Source: Hungatella effluvii (GTDB lineage Bacteria > Bacillota > Clostridia > Lachnospirales > Lachnospiraceae). From it: a stretch of DNA of 64,000 nucleotides. This document shows, piece after piece, positions 15,137 to 24,720 of this stretch. Numbering within the stretch: position 1 is the stretch's first letter; each line of letters starts with the position of its first letter. The stretch spans positions 82,965-146,964 of the forward strand of contig NZ_QJKD01000015.1 in assembly GCF_003201875.1 (NCBI RefSeq). Direction: 5' to 3'. The notes beneath the pieces are model-generated. The model was not told the origin of the DNA and made no database searches. It saw only the letters and a program-made list of their open reading frames with translations. The position numbers were made by a program, and so were the translations under genes.

Positions 15137-17356
15137 TCAGCTTTCCGGATTCATTGGCGGATTTGCAGCCGCCGGTCCTCCTGGCGTCGGCGGCCCTAAC
15201 GTTGGCGCTTCCTGGCTTACCTTATCTTTTCCGGGCGGTTCCTGTGCCGCTCCCCCCTGGCTCGGAGCGGGCTCGCTCTGAGACGGAGACTCCCGGACTG
15301 TCTCTGTCTGATCCGGTACTTTCTGATCCCGGTTATCAGGAACTGTCTCTGTCCTGGCAGGCGTCTTCTCACTCTGGGAGTTTTTATCCTGCCTCTTCAC
15401 CGGGGCCTTCGTTGGTTTATCGCCATTTTCCTTCGTCTCCTTCGTTTCCTGCGGCCGATTTCCCAAGCTGACGGTTATAATGACCTTATCGCCCTTTCTA
15501 CCTTCTCCAGCTTCTGGCTCCTGTCTGATCACAACTCCTTTTTTTACGGCGTCATCATACTCATTGCGGCGTTCGAGCGCAAGCCCTGCCGCCTTCAGTT
15601 CCTTTTCTGCTTCCTCTGCCGTCTTCTTTACCAGTTCAGGGATCGCAACAGGTTCCCTTCCTTTACTTACCGTAACGACTACATTTGTCTTTCCCTTAAT
15701 AACATTACTCCCTGCCTGAAGGCTTTGAGTTGTCACCACATTTTCAGCGTAATCGTCACTATATACCTCCTGGCCTTTTATCATATAGAGGCCGCTGTCT
15801 TTTAAAATTTTTTCCGCCTCCTCATAATTTTGGCCAGTCAGCTCCGGAACCTTCACCAACTCCTCTTTGTCCGGAAGTGTCTCTCCAACTGCCGCCGTCA
15901 GCAGGATTTCCGACCCAAGATGGACGGCCTCACCATCTTCCGAAGACCATTCCACAATACTTCCAGGGACAGCCTCATACTGTTTTTCAGACACCCTGGT
16001 TCTCAGCCCGGCCTCAAACAGCAACCTCCTCGCTTCCCCGACCTGAATACCCGTGATTTCAGGGACAGTCACAGGAATCTTATCGGAATCCACAATAACC
16101 TTAATGGTGCTGACATTATCGCCTTTCTCTCCTGCCCCTGGCACCTGTTCCACAATAATTCCCTCTACATTCTCTGACTCGGGAACCCCCATTACTTCTA
16201 CCTTAATCCTCTGATCAGCAATATCATGGGATTTTAAGACTTTTTCGTACTTTTGGTTAATCAAGTTCTCAATCACGATGCTTCCATCTTCCCTACTTTC
16301 CACAATACCAATTTTACGGCCATCCCCCAGCTTGTAAAACACTGCCGTTGCCGCTATAAGGACGATAAGAAGGAGGCCGCCGCAGGCATAGAGCTTCCAT
16401 GAAATCTTCTCTAAAAATGACTTGTTCTGCTTATTCCGCCTGTTCCTGGCCTTTTTTTTTCCGTATATTTGAAGTCTCAGTTCTTCAACACTCCCAGTCC
16501 GCCGGGATGGACTTTCCTCCAGGGCATTCATAACCGCTCTTGACAGATTCGGCCTTTTTCCTATTCCCGAATCTGCTATTACACTCTCCACCCGGACGGC
16601 CGGAGTGACAGCGGTTCCTGTAACCATCTGGCAGAACATGGAAACCAGTCCGTAAACGTCTGTCCATGGCCCGCCATTTTGATAATCCAGCCCGCCCGGT
16701 TCTCCGCAAACATACAGCCAGGAGCCGAAATCCTTCAGAACCAGCCGCTTATCCTCCGTAATCCAAAAACTCTCCGCACTGATCTGTCCGTGATATACGC
16801 CTATACCATGAACCTTTTCCACTGCTGTTATAGCTTCTGAAAGCAGCGTAAGCGCGGTATGTACAGATACGGCAGCTCCATTGGAAGTATTTCGGTACAA
16901 ATATTCTTCCACTGTCGGTAGATCGCAGTACTGTGTAATCAGGTATGCCGTATCATTCTCCTCAAAGCAACTGTATACTGCGGCGATATCTTCTTCCCGG
17001 TACAGCCACAGAAGCTTCTTTCCGTAAGTCAGAAACTGGCGTTTTCCCTTTTCAAACAGTTCTCCTTTTGAACTGAAAACACTGACCGCTTCCCTGTCGC
17101 CCCTCACTGGACAGCAATAAGCCGGATAGAATTCAAGTATCTGTACCTTCCTTTGGAACAGTTCATCCCAACCGATATAAATGATGTCTGATTTCCGGAC
17201 CTCACGGCATACTCCCACAATATAGCGCCCCTGCAGAATGCTCCCAGGTTCCAGCGCAGGCTCCGGCCCGGTATCCATATCCCCGCTGTATCCGCATACA
17301 GGACACTGCGTCAGATTTTCCGCATATTCTTCCATACAATTCAGGCAACGTTTCAT
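15137..17356 (-). CDS. PASTA-repeat pseudokinase
   Basis: 739 residues with the same architecture as the PASTA kinase: zinc ribbon (CLNC..CPVC), kinase-like domain, transmembrane helix (GGLLLIVLIAATAVFY, about 325), several PASTA repeats and a Pro/Gln/Glu-rich tail. Catalysis looks lost. The Gly loop is gone (VGVCREVRKS), the ATP-binding Lys is Leu74 (VQIL), and HRD is HGQ at 189-191 with the usual Asn also missing. DFG (209-211) remains. Pseudokinases commonly act as allosteric partners or scaffolds, so it may regulate the neighbouring active kinases while sensing the wall through its PASTA repeats. It ends 12 bases before... the upstream STPK gene on the same strand and is cotranscribed. 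Confidence 0.9.
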   Translation of the reverse strand: MKRCLNCMEEYAENLTQCPVCGYSGDMDTGPEPALEPGSILQGRYIVGVCREVRKSDIIYIGWDELFQRKVQILEFYPAYCCPVRGDREAVSVFSSKGELFEKGKRQFLTYGKKLLWLYREEDIAAVYSCFEENDTAYLITQYCDLPTVEEYLYRNTSNGAAVSVHTALTLLSEAITAVEKVHGIGVYHGQISAESFWITEDKRLVLKDFGSWLYVCGEPGGLDYQNGGPWTDVYGLVSMFCQMVTGTAVTPAVRVESVIADSGIGKRPNLSRAVMNALEESPSRRTGSVEELRLQIYGKKKARNRRNKQNKSFLEKISWKLYACGGLLLIVLIAATAVFYKLGDGRKIGIVESREDGSIVIENLINQKYEKVLKSHDIADQRIKVEVMGVPESENVEGIIVEQVPGAGEKGDNVSTIKVIVDSDKIPVTVPEITGIQVGEARRLLFEAGLRTRVSEKQYEAVPGSIVEWSSEDGEAVHLGSEILLTAAVGETLPDKEELVKVPELTGQNYEEAEKILKDSGLYMIKGQEVYSDDYAENVVTTQSLQAGSNVIKGKTNVVVTVSKGREPVAIPELVKKTAEEAEKELKAAGLALERRNEYDDAVKKGVVIRQEPEAGEGRKGDKVIITVSLGNRPQETKETKENGDKPTKAPVKRQDKNSQSEKTPARTETVPDNRDQKVPDQTETVRESPSQSEPAPSQGGAAQEPPGKDKVSQEAPTLGPPTPGGPAAANPPMNPES

Positions 17357-17368
17357 ACTCTACCTCTC

Positions 17369-19378
17369 TTACTGATCCTGCTGCAAACCACTCTCTGACG
17401 CCTCCTTTGGCCGGCAGTTTTTCAACTCCTGCAGTTCTGTGTTCACCTCAAAATACTGTTCCTGCATATTCTTATTCACCGGCAGCCCGCGGAGTCCACG
17501 CACATTATAGGCGCTCTGGGCATTTTCAGACAGCAGGTAATAGACGGCCCTGATTGCGGCGGCCTTTTCATTCCTGGAAGAATCCTCCCACACACTGAAC
17601 TGATTTGAAAAATACCACTCTGCTTCCTTGTCTACCGGTATGACTCTGTAAATCCCCGCCATGTCCCTTTGAACCATCCGGTAATCTCCTGTATCTCCTA
17701 AATATATAGCCGTTCCCCTGTCACAAAACGCTTCATACCCCAGGGTATCCTTAATTTCCATATCAAACAGCCTGGAAAAGACCGCCTGGTCCCTGGGATT
17801 GCAGGAATAGCTTTCCCTGCCTGTAAATACGAATTCATCAGAATCAGGACTGCCTTCATACAGCCTGGTATTCGCATAAATCACCGGCATCTGCAAGCTT
17901 AACGGCATCTTTTTCAGCTCCGGGTCCTGTTCTGAATACTCTCTTAAAGAGTAATATTCATCGAGGATCTCATTTTCTTCCAACAGTTCATACACTTCTT
18001 TTAACGAGGCAAAGGATGCCTCGTATGGTTCTCCGAGAACAGTACTGTCAAACAGATCCGGCATATTTTTACTGTCATATGCCTCTCTGATTCTCGTCTC
18101 ATATTCTCCTGCATCGATAAGCTCAACATCGACCCGTATCTGTGGATATGCCGTCTCAAAATCCTTCAGCGCATCCTGAAAGCTGTCTTCAGCCTCTTTC
18201 CGCTGCTTCTCCTTTTTCCCGGTATCCGTGTCCGTTCCCGTGTCTACGGGAATCCAGACCACAATTTCCGCTTCTTTTAAGTTTGCTTCCTGTATTCTGG
18301 ACTGATACATCCGGAAGCAGGCTACGGAAGCAACAGCAATAACCCCACAGGCCGCCGCTACACCCATGCCCCGTACTGCTTTCCTCTTTTTTAATTCAGA
18401 TTGGACATCCCGAACCACGGTCTTACTCTGAAGCGCCTCCTCAAACTGATTCACATTCTGGAACCGCAGCTCCTGGTTAAGGGCCATAGCCCTCATAATG
18501 CATTTATCAATATTCTCAGGAATTTCCGGCGCCAATTCCCTGGGGGACTTCATCGTATCTTCCACCATACGGTTAACGCTCTCCTCCGGCATCACTCCGG
18601 TGATTGCGCGATAGAGGACGGCTCCTACCGCATAGATATCCGTCCACGGCCCCTGACGGCTCTTGCTCCTGTACTGCTCCGGTGGAGCGTAGCCCGGTTT
18701 TAAGATAATGGACATTGTTTTTTCCTCATCACCGGCAGAAAAACGGGCCGCACCAAAGTCGATTACCTTAATAACTCCTCCCTCACAGATAAAGATATTA
18801 TCGGGACTGATATCGCGGTGAATGATTTTCGCCCTGTGGATTTCCTTCAGCGCGTCCAGAACGGAAAGAGCCACTTCCACCGCCACCTTCACTTCAACGC
18901 GGCCGCCCTGGTCTTTAATGTACTGTTTAAACGAAATGCCGTCTAAGTATTCCATCACGATGTATGCCGTTTGATTCGCTTCAAAAAAGGCATACACATT
19001 TACTATATTTGGATGTGTGCTGAATCTGGCCATATTCCTCGCCTCTGCAAGGAATCGTTCCTTTCCTTTCCTGAACTCATCAGCCCGTTCTCCGCTGTAA
19101 ATGATGACTTCGCTTTTACCCGGAATTCTGTTGACAATACCATTGGGATAATACTCCTTAATTGCCACCATCTTCTCCAAAATCCGGTCCCAGGCACGAT
19201 ATGTAATTCCAAATCCTCCGAAGCCCAGCACCGTCCCTATCATGTACCGGTCTTCCAGAAGCATTCCCGGATGGAGATGGTATGCCTCTTTAGGAGGCGT
19301 ACCGGGAATAAATCCGCAGCGGGGGCAGACCCCGAACTTCTCATCATACATCTCCATACAATTCAGGCAACGAACCAT
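17369..19378 (-). CDS. Transmembrane Ser/Thr kinase fused to an extracellular solute-binding-like domain
   Basis: 669 residues. Zinc ribbon (CLNC..CPRC, 4-21); active kinase domain (GFGGFG at 52-57, Lys74, HRDISPDN, DFGAA, APPEQYRS); one transmembrane helix (about 338-356, GVAAACGVIAVASVACF). The outside part (about 375-650) starts AEIVVWIPVD and continues with DALKDFETAYPQIRVDVELI and DLFDS. This pattern is typical of family 1 ABC-transporter solute-binding proteins. A kinase with a binding-protein-like sensor in place of PASTA is unusual and suggests direct sensing of a small ligand, perhaps a sugar or peptide. The ligand is unknown. It sits between the PP2C gene and the pseudokinase gene. 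Confidence 0.88.
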   Translation of the reverse strand: MVRCLNCMEMYDEKFGVCPRCGFIPGTPPKEAYHLHPGMLLEDRYMIGTVLGFGGFGITYRAWDRILEKMVAIKEYYPNGIVNRIPGKSEVIIYSGERADEFRKGKERFLAEARNMARFSTHPNIVNVYAFFEANQTAYIVMEYLDGISFKQYIKDQGGRVEVKVAVEVALSVLDALKEIHRAKIIHRDISPDNIFICEGGVIKVIDFGAARFSAGDEEKTMSIILKPGYAPPEQYRSKSRQGPWTDIYAVGAVLYRAITGVMPEESVNRMVEDTMKSPRELAPEIPENIDKCIMRAMALNQELRFQNVNQFEEALQSKTVVRDVQSELKKRKAVRGMGVAAACGVIAVASVACFRMYQSRIQEANLKEAEIVVWIPVDTGTDTDTGKKEKQRKEAEDSFQDALKDFETAYPQIRVDVELIDAGEYETRIREAYDSKNMPDLFDSTVLGEPYEASFASLKEVYELLEENEILDEYYSLREYSEQDPELKKMPLSLQMPVIYANTRLYEGSPDSDEFVFTGRESYSCNPRDQAVFSRLFDMEIKDTLGYEAFCDRGTAIYLGDTGDYRMVQRDMAGIYRVIPVDKEAEWYFSNQFSVWEDSSRNEKAAAIRAVYYLLSENAQSAYNVRGLRGLPVNKNMQEQYFEVNTELQELKNCRPKEASESGLQQDQ

Positions 19379-19429
19379 CTCAAATGTCCTCCTATCCTTT
19401 TGTCTTTCGGAATTCTTTTCTCCGGCATA

Positions 19430-20233
19430 TCACTCTCCGCGGCAGGCGATTAATACGGCGGTCGTGTTGTCCTGTCCGCCCCGGCTCATGGAAAAAGCCG
19501 TATCCAGAAGCCGCCTCGACGCAAGCTCCATCGAAATATCATTATCTCTTACCATGGCATGAATCTGGCTGTCGTCCAGGCTCTTATAGACTCCATCGCT
19601 GCACAGTAAGAGAATATCACCGTTCTCCAATTTTAGAGGTCCTCTGGCATCCGCCAGTTCAAGACCGTCCATTCCAAGGTAGCTGATCAGGGCCTCCGCC
19701 TGACGGCTTCGTGCCTCCCTCTCAAACTCTTCCTTTGATATTGTCCCGTTTTTTAACTGTTCGTTCAGCGTCAATCGATAATTATGATCCCTGGTCAGAG
19801 GCATAATCTGTCTGCCGCGGATCAAATAGATCCTACTGTCGCCCACAGAAAGCCAGTAAAACCGTTTTTCCCGCACAACTGCCGCAACCACCGTAGTTCC
19901 CGCCTTCAGCGGCCTGCCTCTTTCATTTCGCAAGTCTGCCACTGCACGATCCATAACCACAGCTTCTTTCATCAGAAAACCGTTCAGCTCCGAATCCGGT
20001 TTTCGCCTTAAGTAATCCCGAATAAATAAATCCGCAGCGGCCCTGCTCGCCTTTTCCCCGCCGCTCAAGCCGCCCATCCCATCACAGATAATACCGAACA
20101 CTTCATTACGGTCAGAATACATACCTGCATAATCCTGCTGATACTGCCTCGTTCCGATAATACTGAATCCCGCAATCTCCATGTATGGATTATTTTCTTT
20201 TCTTATATCAACCAAATTTTCAACCTGATTCAT
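19430..20233 (-). CDS. PP2C-family Ser/Thr phosphatase
   Basis: 267 residues with all main PP2C metal-binding motifs: GTRQYQQDYAG, FGIICDGMGGLSGGEKAS, LLLCSDGVYKSL and the final GGQDNTTAVLI. It should dephosphorylate the kinase substrates and the kinases themselves. No membrane segment is present. Its start overlaps the end of the upstream kinase-FHA gene by 14 bases, indicating translational coupling. A start at the second Met (residue 18, MEIAGFSIIGTRQ) is possible and would remove the overlap. Confidence 0.92.
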   Translation of the reverse strand: MNQVENLVDIRKENNPYMEIAGFSIIGTRQYQQDYAGMYSDRNEVFGIICDGMGGLSGGEKASRAAADLFIRDYLRRKPDSELNGFLMKEAVVMDRAVADLRNERGRPLKAGTTVVAAVVREKRFYWLSVGDSRIYLIRGRQIMPLTRDHNYRLTLNEQLKNGTISKEEFEREARSRQAEALISYLGMDGLELADARGPLKLENGDILLLCSDGVYKSLDDSQIHAMVRDNDISMELASRRLLDTAFSMSRGGQDNTTAVLIACRGE

Positions 20234-21563
20234 GCTTTACTCCAACCCTTATCACACACGCCGCAGTCGCCAGACAAACCCGGCTTTCATTTTTAAGCTG
20301 ATAAGTTTTTCCTTTCACCAGTCTTACCCCGTTAATGAAAGTCCCATTACGCGACATATCACGGATATAGAAATTCCCTTTGGAGGCTTCATAAAGGATG
20401 ATACAGTGAATCTTGCTGATCTCCGGATGCCCCTGTATCAGAATGTTGCATTCCGCCCTGCCCCGTCCAAGCTTCAGCTCCGTATTTACCGGGAGAAACC
20501 ATCTCTTTCCTTTTTCCGTACCGCGTTCCACCTCAATATACGGCATGGATTTAACGGAAACCGGCGGTGGGACAGGTATAATCCTCTTACCCGGACTCAT
20601 AATACCTTCTGCCAGCTCCTGCATAGTCTGAATCCGTTCCCTGCAGTTTAACTTAAGCGCCCTGTCTACCGTATCTGAAATCCGCTCATTGATGGAAATG
20701 TTCATCTGCTTCAGCGGAACGTAATTTGCGCCGCCTAAACGGTCCATGGCGGTGGGAAGCGTAATCCCGGTCAATGCATAATAATAGGTGCTGGCCAAGG
20801 CATAAACGTCTGTATACGTCCCCTGTTTCATCTTATCGGAAAACTGTTCCGGAGGCGCGAATTTAAGCTTCAGTACAATTGAATACTCCTGCTCCCCTCC
20901 CGAGCTGTACTGCTTTGCACTGCCAAAATCAATTATCTTCACCTGACGGTCTTTTGTAATATAGATGTTTTCCGGACTCAGGTCGCGATGGAGGATATGC
21001 GCTTTTTTATGGATAATGTCCATAGCCAGCGCCGCCTGAAGGATCACATTCGTAATTTCCGACGCAGGAAGACGGTTTTTCGACGCTTTCACGATTTGTT
21101 TTAAATTCGCCCCGTCCAGAAATTCCATGGTAAAATACGCCGTATCATTCTCTTTAAAGCACTTTGTTATATTTACAACAGAAGGGATGTTCCCCAACTG
21201 ATTTAAAATCTGGGCCTCTTCCAGAAAACGTTCCAGCTTGGCCTGGTAGAAATCCCGTTTTTCTTCGGACTCTACAATGCTCTGGATATGATTCTCTCCC
21301 CGAAATGCCACTCCCGACGGAAAGTATTCCTTAATAGCGCAAATCTTATCTGCGGCCGTGTCATATGCTTTATACGTAATGCCGAATCCGCCTTCCCCAA
21401 GAACCTTTCCTACCACAAAGCGCTTATCCAGCAGTGTCCCTTCCGGCAGCGCCCTCTGGCTTCGAATAGAAAATTTTTCCTGATAGCCGCAGACCGTACA
21501 TTCCCCGTTATAATACTCCCGAGAAAAACAGTTGGGACATAAATTACCGATTATTGAAGGCAT
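20220..21563 (-). CDS. Cytoplasmic Ser/Thr kinase with C-terminal FHA domain
   Basis: 447 residues. Zinc ribbon (LCPNC..CTVCGY), kinase domain with complete motifs (GEGGFG, CAIKEYFP, ILHRDLSPEN, IIDFGSA, FAPPEQF), a short proline linker, then FHA (about 350-440) with LGRGRAECNI, SKIHCII and RNGTFING. There is no transmembrane helix, so it is soluble. The FHA could bind autophosphorylated partners and recruit substrates. Kinase-FHA fusions are known in bacteria, but usually with the FHA in a separate protein. It is encoded between the VWA-FHA gene and the PP2C phosphatase. Confidence 0.92.
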   Translation of the reverse strand: MPSIIGNLCPNCFSREYYNGECTVCGYQEKFSIRSQRALPEGTLLDKRFVVGKVLGEGGFGITYKAYDTAADKICAIKEYFPSGVAFRGENHIQSIVESEEKRDFYQAKLERFLEEAQILNQLGNIPSVVNITKCFKENDTAYFTMEFLDGANLKQIVKASKNRLPASEITNVILQAALAMDIIHKKAHILHRDLSPENIYITKDRQVKIIDFGSAKQYSSGGEQEYSIVLKLKFAPPEQFSDKMKQGTYTDVYALASTYYYALTGITLPTAMDRLGGANYVPLKQMNISINERISDTVDRALKLNCRERIQTMQELAEGIMSPGKRIIPVPPPVSVKSMPYIEVERGTEKGKRWFLPVNTELKLGRGRAECNILIQGHPEISKIHCIILYEASKGNFYIRDMSRNGTFINGVRLVKGKTYQLKNESRVCLATAACVIRVGVKHESG

Positions 21564-21581
21564 CGGTTTCCCCCTCTTTCT

Positions 21582-23360
21582 TTACCACCTGATGGTTATT
21601 TCCACAGAACCGGCTCTTACGGTGTTTCCCGGTTTAAGCTCCGTCTTGACATTGATGCGTTTTCCATCTGCAAAGGTTCCATTCCTGGAATTTAAATCAT
21701 TGACGTATAATGCTGCGCCATTCCATTCCAGCACACAGTGCTGCCTCGACATCTTTGGATCGTCAAAAATAACGTCACACGTATCCGCTCTTCCAATGAT
21801 CAGACTCCTGTCTATCTCCCACCGGGCCTTTTTGGGAAGTTCCCCATCCATGCGAATCACCAGATCGAAAAATCTTTTTAAATTTACTCTTTCAGGTTCC
21901 TCTTTTTTAACTTCTTCTTTTCGGTTCTCTTCCTGCTTCCCCGTCTGTTTCAGCTTAACGGCAACCACAATAATCAGGACCACTAACGCCATAAAAATCA
22001 GGAACCAGACTCCGGCAGTATCGCCGTCGCCCTCTGCTATAACCCTGCTGAATATGCTGCGTGATACCGCATCTGAAACCGTATTCTTATCAGCAGCGTT
22101 TTCCGTCTCTGCTATATATAGCGAAGCCGTACCGGTTAAAGGATTCTTCTCCATGGACTGGTCTGTCATACTTTTACAGGAAACCGTATATGTGCCCGGT
22201 GTCAGGTCCGATTCCATGGTAAGGACCACATTCTGATTGTTTCCGTCCTCTAAGGCCGCTCCCACCGCAGTCCGGGGAGTATCTCCCTGCATAATCAGAT
22301 AATTAGATATTTCCCCCAGTCCGTTTACAGGCTCGCTGAAGCTTATACTGATCTGACGTTCACCTGTTTGCGCGGCATTTGTAATTACCGGGGGAATCCT
22401 GTCCGGGATCCATCTGGAATCCAGTACCTGTCTCGTAATCGTATCCCGCCCGTCATTTGTTTTCAGGGCAAACATTTCGAACTCATTCGAAACACGGTTT
22501 GACACGCTGCTAAACTGCAGCTCCGTACAGTCATAAAGTCTGTCGTATAAATCAGTCAGAACGGTGCTGCCCTCCTTCGCTCCAAAAGTAATAATGCCGC
22601 CTCCCGACATCCTGGAGAATTCGCCGAAACTGTTGATATTGTCCCTGCCTGTATCGCGGATGCACATGCCGTAAAGGGGAAGGCCATACTCTTTTAATGT
22701 TTCCTGCGCCTCCTGCGCCATCTTTTTGCCAACCGCAATATCCTCGCCATCTGAAATTACCACCAGAACCCGGCGCCTGCATTCTTCCGGCCCGGTTTTA
22801 GCCGCAATTGCGCCAACCCGGTCTACAGCTTCGAAAAGCAGTGTCTTCTGGTCATGGTTTTCCACCGTATCAAGTATTGCACGCATTTCCTCAGTCTTTT
22901 GGCTGCCATCCGCCAGAAGTCTGACTTCTTCTCCAAAAGTACACAACACCAGGCGGTCATTTTCTCCAAGCCGCTCCTGAAGATTTAAAATTCCGTTTTT
23001 AATCTCTTTAAAATACGATTTTGGCATCGATCCGGAGATATCCAGCAGAACATAGAGATAGATTCCCTCCCCGCTGTCCCTGAAGGAACAGGCCCCCTGC
23101 CATGTCAGCTCCTCCGTCCCCAGATAAGCCGCTGTGTTTTGGCCCGTTACAGTATCCAGACCATAGCCATAAACCATAATCTCCGGCAAATTTGTATAGA
23201 CCTGTTCAATACGCTGCGTGCTCTCCTCTACCATGGTTCCTTCCGCCGCCAGAACCATCCGGGCCGGCAAAGCCGCCGTTAAAAACGCTGCCAGAAGTAT
23301 TCCGGGAACTGCTCTCATCGCAGCCTTCCAGGCCGTCATTTTTTTCACTCTTCCTCCCAT
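21582..23360 (-). CDS. Membrane VWA-domain protein with cytoplasmic FHA domain
   Basis: 592 residues. Signal or anchor sequence at the N-terminus (GILLAAFLTAALPARMVL). An extracellular von Willebrand A domain with an intact MIDAS start (DISGS at 107-111) and DGED later. An Ig-like stretch (IPPVITNAAQTGERQISISF, SbsA-type). A transmembrane helix near 455-475 (FLIFMALVVLIIVVAV). A lysine/glutamate linker, then a canonical FHA domain (IIGRADTCDV, SRQHCVLE, SRNGTFADG). It links an adhesive metal-ion-dependent domain outside to phosphothreonine recognition inside, so it could transmit kinase state to an outer-surface assembly. Its start overlaps the preceding gene by 16 bases. Confidence 0.9.
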   Translation of the reverse strand: MGGRVKKMTAWKAAMRAVPGILLAAFLTAALPARMVLAAEGTMVEESTQRIEQVYTNLPEIMVYGYGLDTVTGQNTAAYLGTEELTWQGACSFRDSGEGIYLYVLLDISGSMPKSYFKEIKNGILNLQERLGENDRLVLCTFGEEVRLLADGSQKTEEMRAILDTVENHDQKTLLFEAVDRVGAIAAKTGPEECRRRVLVVISDGEDIAVGKKMAQEAQETLKEYGLPLYGMCIRDTGRDNINSFGEFSRMSGGGIITFGAKEGSTVLTDLYDRLYDCTELQFSSVSNRVSNEFEMFALKTNDGRDTITRQVLDSRWIPDRIPPVITNAAQTGERQISISFSEPVNGLGEISNYLIMQGDTPRTAVGAALEDGNNQNVVLTMESDLTPGTYTVSCKSMTDQSMEKNPLTGTASLYIAETENAADKNTVSDAVSRSIFSRVIAEGDGDTAGVWFLIFMALVVLIIVVAVKLKQTGKQEENRKEEVKKEEPERVNLKRFFDLVIRMDGELPKKARWEIDRSLIIGRADTCDVIFDDPKMSRQHCVLEWNGAALYVNDLNSRNGTFADGKRINVKTELKPGNTVRAGSVEITIRW

Positions 23361-23938
23361 ACTCTTCCTTTCCGGCAGAAAGCAACGAATTCATAGATGC
23401 ATTCCCCTGTCTGTATTTGATCTCCTGTTATAATTTTTACCGGAGTCTCCAAATGTTTCCCGTTTAAATAGGTAAGAGTTCCTTTACCGGGAATGGCTGT
23501 AAATTCATTTTCCCTGTCATCGTAAACAACCGCCCAGTGTTTCTTTCCATCAATCCAGTTAAAACCATGGTGCAGACGGTAATCGGCTCCTTTTTTTTCG
23601 CCTGCCACACAGACGAGCCAGCCGGTCACATAGTCATTGCCCTTCTCCGGTGAAAAGCGCCCGATGGTTTTTGCATCATCATACGCCTCGCTCTCTATAT
23701 TCACTTCGTCATATGCCTGCGTCACACCGTCTTCAGAAACCCGTTCCTCTTCAGACCCCTGTACCTTTTCCCTTTTACGTCCGGAAACCGCCCCGAAAAG
23801 GAGTCTCTTTTTTTTCACCGGAGTTTCCATGGCAGCTTCTGCCTGATCTGCGGCATTATTAAATATTCCGCAGTGCGGACACCTGGAAAACTTTTCATCA
23901 TCATAATAATGGCCTCTGCCGCATCTGATTACCGCCAC
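23345..23938 (-). CDS. Zinc-ribbon protein with degenerate FHA-like domain
   Basis: 197 residues. The N-terminal MAVIRCGRGHYYDDEKFS and CPHCG resemble the zinc ribbon of the two FHA proteins in the operon. A basic/acidic linker follows, with TQAYDEV- and DDAKTIGRF-type threonines that could be phosphorylated. The C-terminal part (about 105-195) aligns in layout with their FHA domains (VTGWLVCVAGEKKG), but the Gly-Arg and Ser-x-x-His blocks are not recognisable. It may be a phospho-acceptor, not a phospho-reader. It overlaps the VWA-FHA gene and follows the PP2C gene by 2 bases. Confidence 0.72.
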   Translation of the reverse strand: MAVIRCGRGHYYDDEKFSRCPHCGIFNNAADQAEAAMETPVKKKRLLFGAVSGRKREKVQGSEEERVSEDGVTQAYDEVNIESEAYDDAKTIGRFSPEKGNDYVTGWLVCVAGEKKGADYRLHHGFNWIDGKKHWAVVYDDRENEFTAIPGKGTLTYLNGKHLETPVKIITGDQIQTGECIYEFVAFCRKGRVWEEE

Positions 23939-23940
23939 TT

Positions 23941-24678
23941 TCAGCCCTCCTGCCCAGCCCAGACTGCCACCGCCGAATAATTATCCATTTCTTTCTTTCT
24001 GCCGTTTTTCAAAATGACTTCTTCCATCATATCAATCCACTGCTGGGGGGAACCTGCCTTTTTCAGACAGGAAGTCATCTTTTTTTCTTCAATCAATTCC
24101 CAGAATCCGTCGCTGCACAGCAGAAACTGCTGATTTCCGTTCCTTTCAATGGGATCGTGAAGTTCATAACGGTTCTGTTCCCATTCTATGCCCATAACAC
24201 GGAGCAGACGGTTGCGGTCTGGATGGTTTCGTATTTTTTTTTCTTTCAGCTTTCCGGCAGCCACAAGCATTTGAGGCACACTGTGGTCGTAAGTGCGTTC
24301 CATCAGGCATTTTTCCTGAAAATAATACAGTCTGGAATCACCAATGTGGCCCCACTGAATCAGTTCCTCTCCCACCTGAAGCAGAACCAGCGTAGTTTTC
24401 ATATCACTGGCCATCCGGTCAGCCTTCTGGTATTCAATGATGTTTTGCTGGCTTATATCAAAAGCCTTGCGAAGGCTGTCCTCCGAATACGCCGGTTCTT
24501 CCGACAAAATTTCCATGGAAGTCTCTACGGCAATCCTGGAGGCCACCTCGCCTTTTCCATGACCGCCCAGCCCGTCCGCAAGCGCAAAATACAAAGCTTC
24601 CCTTCCTTCGAACATCCCGGTACAGTCTTCATTATTTTGACGGCCGCCTTCTTTGCAAAGTAAACTGTATGTTATCAT
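23941..24678 (-). CDS. PP2C-family Ser/Thr phosphatase (second)
   Basis: 245 residues with PP2C motifs: GGRQNNEDCTGMF, YFALADGLGGHGKGEVAS, WGHIGDSRLYYF, FLLCSDGFWELI and a final KEMDNYSAVAVW. The metal-ligand aspartates are present. It is distinct from the other phosphatase of the operon (low overall identity by eye). Two phosphatases for three active kinases suggests separate substrate branches. It lies between the membrane FHA gene and the degenerate FHA gene in the same transcript. Confidence 0.9.
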   Translation of the reverse strand: MITYSLLCKEGGRQNNEDCTGMFEGREALYFALADGLGGHGKGEVASRIAVETSMEILSEEPAYSEDSLRKAFDISQQNIIEYQKADRMASDMKTTLVLLQVGEELIQWGHIGDSRLYYFQEKCLMERTYDHSVPQMLVAAGKLKEKKIRNHPDRNRLLRVMGIEWEQNRYELHDPIERNGNQQFLLCSDGFWELIEEKKMTSCLKKAGSPQQWIDMMEEVILKNGRKKEMDNYSAVAVWAGQEG

Positions 24679-24720
24679 AGTCTCTCCTTCTGCCGCCTGC
24701 TCCGGTAACAGTATCAGTGA

